Origin: Zygnema cylindricum
Lineage: Eukaryota; Streptophyta; Zygnematophyceae; Zygnematales; Zygnemataceae
DNA: 64,000 nucleotides
NCBI GenBank assembly: GCA_037447655.1
Contig: JBBHKE010002127.1
Location: 31,558 to 95,557 of the forward strand
Reading direction: 5' to 3'
Position numbers and translations under genes: made by a program. The notes under the pieces were generated by a model. It made no database searches. It had not been told where the DNA came from and saw only the letters and a list, made by a program, of their open reading frames with translations. Shown here one piece after another: positions 21,288 to 32,400 of the stretch (positions within the stretch are counted from its first letter, which is position 1; each line of letters opens with the position of its first letter).

Positions 21288-22347
21288 TGAAACTCTGAAC
21301 CTCCATAAGTCCTCAGAGTGGACAACTTCAAGAAGCCTCTAGGATAACCCTGACCCCTTTGTATTTCAGCAAAAATAACTGCCACCCCTGGCAGACAAAA
21401 ACTCTTTACAACTTCACCTCTGTGAAGACAAGACTCCTTTGAGTCGATAGCAAAAAGAATCTCTGAATTTGCTCCCCTGAGCAGTAAGTTATGGAGGGTC
21501 AAAGTTGACCTTTTGTACATAAGCTCTCTAGGAGAGAGGGTCCTATCTTATAATTTTTCTAAGTTCCTATCTCTCTCACAGACTCTATCTACTGATGTAC
21601 GGAACCAATCAGATTTCAGTTTCGTACACAAAAGTACAGCTGTCGGTGTACTTTATGTACGGCCATTGTACGACATGGTCAAAATGTCGACAAGTGGTAT
21701 GTCCGGATTCGCTCCCTTAATCCTCGGAGCATGCCGCGATCCAATGTCATTCTGCCACGTGTCATCTGATGTGGCAATGACCACAAACTGCCCGAAATCC
21801 TCTTCCGCGATCTCGGCGTTAATTCCGGCCGTCTGATTAAATTCACATTTTATCGTAGCCGTAATAAATACATGCGCTGTATTTGTTTCACTAAAGAAAT
21901 AAATGCGCGGTATTGGTTTCGTATCCGTACCGGAATCCGTACTTTTTACATTTATTGGATATATGTCTCGCGTAAACAGTCACAGTTAAATGAACTATCA
22001 TACGTATAAATGTTTAACTAATTATTAAACCATATAGTACATAACACTACTCCTAGACTTAACGGCTAAGACTACCGGCTATCGGCTGTCTGCCGGCCGG
22101 CAGGTACCAGGATCAAATCCTGTCGCCGACACATATCTTTTAGTAAATTAAACCCCTAACTAAAATATATTTTCCCGTAAACCTCTGGATAGCCTAGGTA
22201 GCCATGGCTCTAGCTCCTTCTCCAATTTCTCAGTGACTACAACAAGTTAGAGAAGTTGGAGAGAGAAGTTAGAGGTAGACTGCCTCGGCTTCTTTCTTAT
22301 TTCTATTCAGACCTTGAAAATACTTAAAAAGACCCTTAATTTCTACA
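21288..22347 (-). repeat. LTR A, 5' LTR of the minus-strand element
   Basis: A complete LTR of 1060 bases. The + strand runs TGAAACTCTGAACC to TTTCTACA, with PBS and gag on the low side. It carries a G-box CCACGTGTCATC near 21757, a GTAC cluster near 21600-21670, and a tRNA-like segment at about 22062-22131 (B-box-like GGATCAAATCC). The high-coordinate flank is gypsy integrase, so this copia element landed in a gypsy element. Confidence 0.92.
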
Positions 22348-23429
22348 ACTATGGCACCAAACGGACCTTGAGTTTGTTACAGGCACGGTATAGGTGGTCC
22401 GGTATGCAGGCTGATGTGGCGGCTGTGTTGCAGGAATGCAACACATGTGACCGGCTACGAACTTCATTTTCTAACCGACAGACCTCTCTTCAGCCCTTGC
22501 CTATTCGGGGTCTCTTTTACTGGTGCTCGTGTGATCTTGTTGGTCCCTTTCCCATTTCTCGAAAAGGCAAACAATACATCATGGTAATGATGGAGAATTT
22601 CAGTAAATGGGTGGAAGTCGTGGCTCTCTCGTAGAAGACTACCAAACTTACCACGAACAGCTTTTAAGGAGCACGTGCTCCTCCGGTATGGAGCCCCCAC
22701 AGAAGTACTTACGCACAAAGGAACCGAGTTCCGTGGCGAATTTAAGGAGATGTTGGACGAGGCGTTAATCGATCACCCCGGCGGACAAGCCGAGATCATC
22801 CTTAAGTAGACGGTTTGGCTAAGAGAGTTGTACAAACCTTTAAGCGTGCTTTGCGTAAACATTGCTTAGCAAAACAGATTATAGTGTGGGATGAATCATT
22901 GGGATATATCGTCATGGGTTATCGCATGTCTGTACAGGCGCAGTCTGGCAAATTTCAGCCCCTATTATATGTTGTTTGGTCAAAAACCACTACTAAGTAG
23001 GAATGTACAGAAAGCCGCAAGCTTACCTCTTCCTCTTATGTTTGATTCTCTATTTTTGGGGGAACTAACTAATCGAGCGTTGCATTTCGCTAGAGAAATG
23101 CCCATGGCATTTGAAAATTTGCAGATTGCCGAACATCGCGACTCCTTACGGTTTGCAACGACTCGAAGTGGCAGTTACCGTCCACAACAAAAACCCTTCC
23201 GCGTTGGGGATTACGTTTATTTGCGACGGCAAACTTTTGATACACTCGACACGGATGTTTCAGCTCACATCTTGAGGATAACAAAAATTGACTCGAATGG
23301 ATTATTGAGCTTACAAGGGGCCGACACGCGAACTTTGCGGGAGCATTCGAAAAATTGTGCCCCATGCTATCTACCTGATCTTTTCCCACAGCATGGACCC
23401 CGTGGCGGATGCCAATTACCGAGGCCACT
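22348..23429 (+). pseudogene. Ty3/gypsy integrase
   Basis: The zinc-binding region is readable as LLQARYRWSGM and CNTCDRLRTSF (about 22370-22470), followed by the core start CDLVGPFPISRKGKQYIMVM (first catalytic Asp, near 22533). Frames then shift, and the second Asp region (near 22700) and the AKRVVQTFKRALRKH helix (22815 onward) lie in different frames. From 22950 the C-terminal GPY/F-like module reads FSPYYMLFGQKP and FRVGDYVYLRRQ, then ILRITKIDSNGLLSLQGAD. No chromodomain is seen; a PHD finger follows instead. Several frameshifts and stops make it inactive. Confidence 0.88.
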
Positions 23430-23567
23430 GAGTGCCAATTATGCCGACGATCTGATGGAGAAACAACAATGCTCCTTTGTGACTATTGCAATCTGGGATT
23501 CTATATAGAGTGTTTCGTTCGACCTCTGCACACTATCCCGGCTGGACACTAGTTTTGCCACGAGTGT
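23430..23567 (+). pseudogene. PHD finger at the C terminus of the gypsy integrase
   Basis: In the +1 frame relative to the integrase tail, the sequence reads ECQLCRRSDGETTMLLCDYC and then NLGFYIECFVRPLHTIPAGH, a stop, and FCHECR. This is the C4HC3 pattern of a PHD finger: CxxC at 23433 and 23442, CDYC at 23478 and 23487, H/C at 23502 and 23511, and a final CxxC at 23556 and 23565. Two positions differ from a working finger: the His reads Tyr (TAT for CAT), and the conserved Trp before the last CxxC is TAG (for TGG). PHD fingers usually bind histone H3 tails. Here it would sit where chromoviruses carry a chromodomain, so a role in integration-site choice is likely but unproven. Confidence 0.8.
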
Positions 23568-23768
23568 CGCGACCTACCGGTTGTCCTTACCAGCTCCCCC
23601 GCAGGCTAAAGAGCTGGGGGGGGGGGAATTCCATCCTTACTTGTTTTGTCTTTTATTTCTTTGCTAAGTCCAGGTGTTCGGAATAATTTGCTTGTTTTTT
23701 CGGGGCAGATTCATTTATTATTTCTTGCAGTATATATGCTTTGTACTCCGAGTGTGGTCACAAATATT
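23568..23768 (+). other. Gypsy 3' tail with polypurine run
   Basis: Downstream of the PHD finger, AAAGAGCTGGGGGGGGGG near 23609-23627 could be a polypurine tract. The following sequence would then be the start of the gypsy 3' LTR, although no clear TG start is seen. The first ~110 bases of the next segment (23769-23876) are non-copia and probably part of the same tail. Confidence 0.4.
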
Positions 23769-25538
23769 GTACATATATAATGGTCATTCATTTTCTGGTG
23801 CTTATCGGCGACCCACAGCGTAATGTGATGCATGCCATTCACAATTGTACTGTCATGCACGACACGGATGAAAGAAAGTCTGTGGATCCCTTCAAGTATA
23901 CAAAGTCAGTAAAAATCAGATTTGAGTCAGAAAAATTCCGATGACTTTGAGCTCCCTAACTATCCGGGATTTAGAAAAGATGACATTCTTGCAGATACAA
24001 AATCAGACCGAAAAAGGACTCGGCTGTGGAAACTCCAGTGATAACTCTACCCGAAGCGGAAGACGTGGTGGAAATTGATTCGGAATCAAGGGATAGGGGA
24101 GAAGCCGAGATTTTTCGAAAGAATTCCCGAGAACCATCTATTCCGGCCTCAGATTTTGAGGGGGGGGAGGAGAAGTAGCAAAAGATTGCAAGAAAAAACA
24201 GGTTAATAACAAGGTAACAAAACTATCTCATCAAGATGAACCTCAGGACTTATCGAGAGGCGATGACTTGTATAGAAAGGAACCGAAGGAAGACAGCCAT
24301 CTATGAGGAGATGGCCTCAATTATGGCAACCGTTACTTGGGAGCTGGTGGACTGTCCACCTAACTCAAAACCAATCGGTTGTAAGTGGGTTTTCAAATTA
24401 AAACTGAACTCGGATAACACCATTGAGCGTTACAAAGCCTTATTAGTGGCAAAAGGATTTACACAGAAAAAAGGAATCGACACGAGGAAACTTTTACCCC
24501 CGGTCGTCGGATTTCCCTCCGTCCACATACTTCTTAGTCTAGCAACAGCGCAAGACATGGAGGTGCACCAAATGGACATCAAGACAACCTTTTTGCATGG
24601 AGAATTGGAAGAGGAGATCTTCATGCGACAACCCGAACGATTTGTGGAGGAAGGAGAGGAGAGTAAGGTATGTCGGTTGATTAAATATCTTTACGGTTTC
24701 AAACAGGTGCATTGACAGTGGAATAACAAACTTGATGAGTTTCCTTCTTGGTCTCGGATATATCCAGATCAGCTCAGATCTCTCAATCTATGTTTTTGAA
24801 GATAACGAATGTGTTATATTTATTGCAATTTATGTTGATGATTTGCTTGTTTTAAGTAAATCAATGAAAAAATTTAATAAAACTGAAAACCGATCTTAAG
24901 GGGAGATTTGAAATGAACGATATGGGGGAAGCAAAATATATTTTGGGAATTCAAGTAGAAAGAGACCGAAAAATAAAGATTATAAGATTGACTCAAAAGG
25001 AAGCAATAGGGAACATGTTGGAAAAATTTCAGATAGATAAAGCTAATAGTTGTACTACTCCAATGGAGTTAAAAAATGGAAGTGAGGGGAGTGAGGAAGA
25101 ATGAGTCATGGTCTTAGACGAGGAATTAAGTTCTGAAGAACAGAATTTCATGCAGACAATTCCTTACAGGCAACTAATGGGAAGCCTAATCTATTTTATG
25201 AATTGTACCTGGCCATATTTAGGTGCGGCTGTAGGAGTGCTCAGGTAGAAGTCTAACTGCTCCCACTAAGAAGGATTGGAAGGCAGCTAAGAGAGTCCTT
25301 AATCAGGCAGCAATCGCTATTTCTGCCAATCCTAAACATCATTTTAAAGCTAAAAACATGAACATTAGACTCAGCTTTGTTAGAGAGAAAATAGAAAACT
25401 AAATAATCAGTTTAGAGTACTGACCAGATAGCGAGATGGTAGCAAATATGATGACCAAACCTGTGCCTTCTCCTAAGCTAAATTTCTGCAAGGAGAAGTG
25501 TTGTCTGAAATTAAAGATTGACTAAAAAATAAGAGGAG
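23769..25538 (+). pseudogene. Ty1/copia RT-RNase H fragment, right arm of an inverted duplication
   Basis: A plus-strand copy of 16165-17923 in reverse orientation. It shows [57 protein letters not shown] and YILGIQVERDRKIKI, and the same deletion before NQAAIAISANPKHH. Compared with the left arm it has about eleven extra single bases (for example AAAAA for AAAA near 23937, GGGGGGGG near 24162, CCCCC near 24499). Each breaks the frame, and I saw no clear substitution. The first ~110 bases are gypsy-tail sequence. Confidence 0.88.
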
Positions 25539-25733
25539 TATAGAAATTGATGGTTCTTTTATTATTTTCTAGATCTAAATAAAAATACAGAAAGAAGCCG
25601 AGGCAATCTTCCTCTAACTTCTCTCTCCAACTCCCACACTTGTTGCAGTCACTAAGAAGTTGGAGAGGAAGCTAGAGCCATGGCTACCTAGGCTATCCAG
25701 AGGTTTACGGGATATAGATTAGTTGATATACTA
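25539..25733 (+). repeat. LTR A remnant in the right inverted arm
   Basis: It begins TATAGAAATTGATGG after a polypurine tract and stops at LTR B. It is the mirror image of 15970-16164, including the mutated LTR terminus, so it belongs to the duplicated block. Confidence 0.85.
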
Positions 25734-26777
25734 TGAAATTAATAGATTTCTATAGTTTTTTCTAGGTTTAAATATGTCAGTATAAAAAGAAAAGAAAAGG
25801 ACTGACAGCCTGCCTCCACCTCCTCTCTTTAGCCCCCATACTTGTTGTAGTCACTGAAGGATGGCGATTTGTGGCTATCGCCATATCGGATGACACGTGG
25901 CGAAATTACTTAGTTCAACAGGCAGATAATTTTAAGGCTACTAAAAATATACCTGACGGGCCCGGGATTTGATCCCGGTACCTATGATTCGTCAAGCTGG
26001 CCCATAGTGGTCAGCTTTATCCTACTAGACTAGGACCAATGCTAAATGTTATAGTATGCGATAGATATATATATATATTTAAGAAGGAGCAAATCCATTT
26101 AACTAAAACTGTGTACGGCGTACATGGATACAGTTTTATACATTTACCAATTCAAAATGGATACCACACATTTTGTTTCGACAACGGAACAAATATCGCG
26201 CAAGTATTTATTACGGCCAAGATTGCGTCTCGCTGCAAATCCAACGGCGCACATCATCGCCGAAATCCCGGAGTAGTCACTTTAGCGTTTAGTGACGTGG
26301 CATGACTTGGAGCCACGTGGAGAGATGACATTCGGTCATAAGAATTCCGAGGAATGTACGGACGATTGAAAAGGAGACACGCGTCACCTTCATAGTCCTG
26401 TCGTACATAGGACGTAAAAAAGGTACACCGGCAGTAGTACTTTTTGGTACGGTACAGTAATCAGATTGGTCCGTACTTCAGTAGATAGAAGTTATTAGAG
26501 GAAATCAGGACTTAGAAAATTTTGGTAGGCAGTCACCTCTCCCTTTGAGAGTTTTGTACAAATTGGCATTTTTACTGCCTCATAACTTATCGGCTGGTTG
26601 GTCGTTTTCAGTGATTCTTTTTGCTACGGACTCAAGGGAGTCCAGGCTGCACAAAGGTGCAGTCAAATTGTCAGTGTGACTTTTTGGGCAGCAGTGGCTG
26701 TGGGTTAATGTGGACTAGTTAACAATTATCTAGAGGCTTCCTGTATTCTGTAGTCCAATTGAGGACACAGAATTGCA
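25734..26777 (+). repeat. LTR B, plus orientation
   Basis: It starts TGAAATTAATAG and ends GACACAGAATTGCA. The first ~130 bases match the mirror of the left arm. At 25863-25905 a piece resembling LTR A (GCTATCGCCATATCGGATG) replaces LTR B sequence, and beyond that it diverges from the 14935-15969 copy by roughly one base in ten. It is therefore a mosaic. The right flank is gypsy RNase H/RT, and no target-site duplication is visible. Confidence 0.8.
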
Positions 26778-28155
26778 TGTTGCTTCTACTGGCGTAAGCC
26801 ACTACATATTCCTCACCTGTGAGTTTGCGTTGAGTTAGGATAGCGGCAATACCGGGCTTACCAAAGTCAGTCTGTAGACAAAACGGTAATTTATGATTTG
26901 GGGGACGGAGGATGGGAGCGGTGGACAGTGCGTCCTTTAATCCTTGAAATGCCTCGATCTGAGAGGGTCCCCACGTGAACGGGACTGATTTCTTCAAGAG
27001 GTCATTTAATGGAGATGCAAGTGTGCTGAAAATAGGAACAAACCGCCGGTAATAATTGGCTAACACTAGAAATGCACGCAGGCTAGTCAAATCAATTGGG
27101 GCCGGTAGTTTACTAATTGCTTCCACTTTGACTTCTAGCGAGGTGATTCTATCGGACGAGATAAAGTGCCCAAGGTATGGGACCCCTTCTGCCCCAAAGG
27201 TACATTTGGCAAGATGACATTTAAGTCCTACTTTTTTTTAATTCATTCAACACCCACTCTATATGCACTACATGTTCCTCTATAGAGGCCGAAGCGATGA
27301 TTAGATCGTCGATATAGCAACGGGCAAACTTACATCCCCCCAAGATTGAGTCCATGACTTTCTGAAATACTGCCGGTGCATTTTTCAGTCCAAACAGCAT
27401 AACCGCCCATTCCCAACGTCCGTCACTACCCCAAAATGCAGTTTTGTGTCGATCTTTTTCTTCTATTTCGATTTGATTAAATCCCTGTCGCAGATCTAGG
27501 ACGCTAAAATATTTAGCACCTCCAACGTGATCAAAAATGTCCTCGGCCAACGGCATTAGATGTCGGTCCTGGATTGTACGTGAATTTAGTTCTCGATAGT
27601 CCCCACACATGCGACGTTCTGTAAAATTCCCCTCCGCGTCTTTCTTACGAGGCATGACGGTGGGAGCCGCAAAGGTGGAATCGGACCTATAAATCAGACC
27701 TGCCTCTTCTAACTCTGCGCATCGTTTGTCTACGGATTCCCATTCAGTTTTTGATAGACGATGCTTGGGCTTAAATATAGGTCTGTCATCTTCTAGGTCA
27801 ATGGACATTTTGTAAGTTGTGTGTCGACCTAAGTCTTTCATGGAGAAAGCAAATTTATCTACGTTTCGGTTTATGACTTTATCTAAAAGTTTGTGTTCCA
27901 AGTTTGTTAGTCGCGTTCCGAATTTCCATGTTGGTTTTTCGGGTGTGGTGATGGTCATGGCTTCCATGGCCTCTGCAAATGCTAGTTGCTCATCCGCTAT
28001 TAAAGAGTGTCCCAACTCATACTCGACTATGAGATGATGCAAACAATTTATTGCGTGATGCCTACTTCTAGATGGAAATGCAGTTGTCCAGTGTGGTGAT
28101 GCCCGTACCGCTTCCTCAGATCTAGATGTCTTGTATGCTAGGAGAGGCTGCAACA
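26778..28155 (-). pseudogene. Ty3/gypsy reverse transcriptase and start of RNase H
   Basis: Read from about 28150 down: a linker, then KHRLSKTEWESVDKRCAELE, MCGDYRELNSRTIQDRHLMP (RT motif 2 region), FSVLDLRQGFNQIEIEEKDR (first catalytic Asp), WAVMLFGLKNAPAVFQKVMD, and the polymerase box CYIDDLIIAS (YIDD). This stretch (27221-28258) is open throughout its RT portion. After a frame change near 27235, the thumb/connection continues with LRAFLVLANYYRRFVPIFST, and RNase H begins with LPFCLQTDFGKPGIAAILTQ (Asp present). LTR B cuts RNase H at 26777 and LTR A cuts the N-terminal side at 28155. It is the best-preserved gypsy RT in the window; whether it belongs with the methyltransferase elements is not shown. 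Confidence 0.92.
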
Positions 28156-29111
28156 CTGACCCCTTTGTGTTTCGGTAAGAATAACTGCTACCCTGGCAGA
28201 CAAAAACTTTGACTGCCTTCACCAATGTGAAGGAAAGACTCCCCTGAGTCGATAGCAAAAAGAATCTCTGAATTTGCTCCTCTAAGCAGTAAGTTATGGA
28301 GGGTCAAAGTTGACCTTTTGTATAGAAGCTCTCTGGGAGAGACGGTCCTATCTTCCAATTTTTTTAAGTCCTATCTCTCTCTAAAAATCTATATATTGAT
28401 GTACGGCACCAATCATATTAAAATGTCGTACACAAAAATAGAGTTGTCGGTGTACTTTTTGTACGAATATTGTACGACATGGCCTAAATGTCGACACATG
28501 TCATATCCGGATTCGGTCCCGTATTCCCCGGAGATGCCGCAATCTAATCTAGTTGTCTTCCGCAATCTCGGCATTCTTCTCGGCTGTCTGATAGAATGCA
28601 GATTTTAATCGAAGCCGTCATAAATACTTGCGCGCTATTTGTTTCGTTTAAAGAAACAAATGCGAGGTACTCGTTTCTTATCCAAACCGTAATTCATACT
28701 TTTACATAACTCAATCTATGTATCCCGTAAACAGTTGTCGTTAAATGAATTATCCTACGTTGCGCCATTTAAATAACTAACAAACCCTATACCATGTAAC
28801 TCTAGTCGTAGACTTAATAGATAAGTCTACTAGCTACCGATGGCTTTATCTGACGACAGCTACCACGATCAAATCTTCGATGTGACATCTTCCATTTTAG
28901 TTAAGAAACTACCAATCCGTATATCAACTAATCTTTTTCCCGTAAACCTCTGGATAGCCTAGGTAGCTATGGCTCTAGCTTCCTCTCCAAATTTCAGTGA
29001 CTGCAACAAGTGTGGGAGTTGAAGAGAGGAGTTAGAGGCAGATTGCCTCGCCTTCTTTTCTACATTATATTTTAGACCTAGAAAATACTAAAAGAACCAT
29101 CAATTTCTGCA
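28156..29111 (-). repeat. LTR A, truncated 3' LTR of the element at 29112-31505
   Basis: It matches LTR A from TGACCCCTTTGTGTTTC onward but lacks the terminal ~65 bases at the gypsy joint. It ends TTTCTGCA at 29111, beside a polypurine tract. GTAC cluster and tRNA-like remnants are present. Confidence 0.85.
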
Positions 29112-31505
29112 CTCCGCTTATTTTCTAGTCACTCTTTAATTTCAGACCACACTTCTCCTTGCAGAAAATTAGCGTAGGGGAAGGTGCAGGTTTGGTCATC
29201 ATGTCAGCTACCATCTTGCTATCTGGTCGGTACTCTAAACTGATAATCTTGTTTTCTACTTTCTCTCCAACAAAGCTGATTTTAATGTCCATGTGTTTGG
29301 CTTGAAAATGATGTTTAGGATTTGCAGAAATAGCGATTGTTGCCTGATTATCACAAAAAAAATTATGCACACCACTTTTAAGGTAACCAAGCTCACCAAG
29401 CAAAGACTTGACCCACATCAATTCTTTTACAGCAGAGCAAGAGGCCATATACTCAGCCTCCATGGTGGACTGAGCAATAACTTTTTGCTGTTTGCTACTC
29501 CAACAGCAAGCCCCATCACCCACATATAATACATATCCAGAAGTGCATCTCCTCATCGGAGCATCACCATAACTGGCATCACTCCAAGTAGTGATGTCAA
29601 TATTCTCCCCACCCAAATGCAACCATAGATCCCTAGTTCCTATCAAGTATCTAAGGACTCTCTTAGCTGCCTCCCAATCCCTCTTAGTGGGAGCATTTAG
29701 ACTTCTACTCAGCACTCCTACAGGCTGCAGCTAAATCTGGTCGGGTACAATTCATAAAATAGATTAGACTTCCCACTACTTGCCTGTAAGGAATAGCCTG
29801 CATGAACTTCTGTTCTATCGGCTGCCATGATTGAAGCCATCTCCTCATTGATGGCTGTCTTCCACCGGTTTCTTTCTGGGCAAGTCATCACCTCTCCATA
29901 AGTTTGAGGTTCATCTTGATGAGATAGTTTTCTTACCTTGTTATTAACATGTTTTTCTTGCAATCTTCTGCGACTTCTCCTTCCTCCCTCAAAATCTGTG
30001 GCCGGAATAGATGGTTCTCGTGGGTTCTTTCGAACAATCTCGGCTTCTCCCCTGTCCCTTGATTCCAAATCAATTTCCACCACGTCTTCCGCTTCGGGTA
30101 GAGTTGTCACTAGAGTTTCCGCAGCCGAGTCCTTTTTGGTCAGATTTGTACCTGCAAGAATGTCATCTACTCTAAAATCTGGATAGTTAGGAAGCTCAAA
30201 GTCATCGGAATTTTCAGACTCAAATATGATTTTTACTGACTTTGTATACTTGAAGGGATCCACAAAATTTCCTTCATCCATAACTACTAGATGCTTTACT
30301 AAGATTATATCTTTTCCTTTTAGATCATAAACTTTATATCCTTTAACATCCTCATCATATCCTAATAAGTATCCCGGTTTTCCTTTAGGATCTAGCTTCT
30401 AATTAGACCGATCTGTATTTAGACTGAATACTTGACTGTCGAAAACCTTTAAGTGATATATATATGGTTTCCGGCCGGTCCATCTCTCATAAGGTGTTTG
30501 ACCTTTAATAGCTGAAGTAAGAACTCTATTTTCTTGAGATAATTTGCACAGTTCATTGCTTCGGCCCAAAACTTCTTTCCTATCTTCTTATCTGACAACA
30601 TACCCCTAGCACTATCACTTTGTGTTCTATTAAATCTTTCAGCTACACCGTTCTGCTCAGGATTTTCAAGAACTGTCTTTTGGTTTTGCACTCCATCTTC
30701 TCTTATAAAATCCTCAAACTGGTTAGAGGCATACTCTCCACCATTGTCACTCCTTACTCTCTTGATTGAGGTTTCATGGAGTTTTTCACTCCATGCTTTA
30801 TATTGTTTAAAACATTCCTGAGCCTCTCACTTATTTTTCAAAAAATACACCCTGGAATACCGAAACCAATCATCAGTGATAGTCATCATAAATCTCTTCC
30901 CCCCGGGTGATGGCAATTTGGCCGGCCCCCAAACATCTGTGTTTACTAAATCTAGAATCTTTTCTCCCTAATAGGTGGCAGTTTTTGTGAAGGGTAACCT
31001 GTGTGCTTTACCTTGAGCACATCCACTACAATCACTTAGATTCTCACTCTCACTGAACTGAATTCCTTACACTATTCCCATCTTTTTCATCTCTCTTAAC
31101 TTATCTAGATTCACATGCTCAAGCCTGTTATGCCACTACATTATATCATGAACAATAGAATAAAAAAGTTTGTTCTTTTCATTGCTTAAAATCAGCCTAA
31201 AAATCCCTTGGCTACCTTTTTCAGCAGTAAATTAAACTTCCTCCTCAAAACTAACAGTAAAGACTCCTTTCCCAATACTAGTATCAAAACCCTTATCATG
31301 TTGTACAGATGTAGAGATGAGGTTTTTGTTCAACTCCGGAATAAACAATACATTGGAGAATGTAACTATGGATGTCTTCCCTTCTACTAACACTTTTATG
31401 TTTACCGATCCTACAAGAGTAGTAGTGACTATCCTCCCATCCCTATACTCTATCTCTACGGTAGGAATCTTTCTTATCTTAGTGAACAGGTGTTTATCTT
31501 TAAAT
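29112..31505 (-). pseudogene. Ty1/copia element with the RT core deleted (minus strand)
   Basis: RNase H is open over 196 codons (29125-29715), with WSDASYGDAPMRRCTSGYVL, STMEAEYMASCSAVKELMWV and FCDNQATIAISANPKHH, and it keeps the acidic residues. The sequence then jumps from the RT thumb/RNase H start (frame-shifted IPYRQVVGSL region, near 29800) directly to NEEMASIMAAD at about 29820. The whole RT catalytic core is therefore missing, a deletion of several hundred bases. Upstream are the acidic linker (SENSDDFELPNYPDFRVDDI), damaged integrase (30449-31150) and protease-side sequence ending at 31505, where LTR C begins. Confidence 0.88.
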
Positions 31506-32400
31506 TGATATTTGAGTATTTTCTAAGTCTATTTGGATAGAAATAGAGCACAGACAGCCTGCCTCTTACTCCCCTCTCCAAGCCCCCACACTTCTCGTAG
31601 TCACTGAAGGCTGGATTGGGAGCTAGAGCCATGGCTGCCTAAGCTCACTAGAGAAGGCATGGGTAGATTTAGGTAAATGTACCAAAAGGTACTTCACGGA
31701 CGTAGGAATTGATCCAGATACTTGTTGTCTTCAAGTCACCCGTAGTCGGTAGCTTTGTCCGTTTAGTCTAGAACTAGTGCTAAGGTATATTAGGTTTGAT
31801 ATGTATATAAACATGGACACTTAGGATTTTTCATTTAATTGGATTACGATATATTGAACATAGAAACAGTTGTACTATTAGTACCGGACGAAACAAATAG
31901 TACGGAAATTTTTTCGACGGTCTGTATTAAATACCGATTTCAATCAGACGGCCGTGGTTAGCGTCGGCTTCGCGAAAATGACAATTTGGCGGTTTGCGGA
32001 CTCCGCCACTCCAGATGACACGTGGCAACATCATTCGCGTTTACGGAATTTTCGGAACGGAAGACAACGAATCTGGATGTGACAAATGTCGCATAATGGC
32101 GATGTCGTACACTATCCGTACAAAAAAGTACACCGACATCTATACTTCATTGTACGGTACAGTCTTGTGATTGGTCAGTACCACAATACTAGAGGGTTAA
32201 GAGAGGGGTTTAATACTTAGAATATTTTGGGTAGGTAGCCGCCTCTCCCAATGAGCATGTTGTATAAAAGGCAAACTTTGGCCAGCCATATTTATCAACT
32301 CAGTTGACAAAATTCAATAATTCTTTTTGTTGCAGACTCAAGGGAGTCGAAGCAACACAGGGTTGTAGTCAGAGAGAGTTTTGGCTTGCCTGGTGGCTAC
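31506..32400 (+). repeat. LTR C, plus orientation, 3'-truncated
   Basis: A third, related LTR type begins TGATATTTGAGTATTTTC. It contains a tRNA-like remnant near 31695-31780, a G-box-like GACACGTGGC near 32020, GTAC cores at 32107-32165 and a TATA box TATAAAAGG near 32263. It stops near GGTGGCTACA, about 130 bases short of the position where LTR A ends, at a joint with RT. A short piece of the same LTR type is at 41694-41826. Confidence 0.7.
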
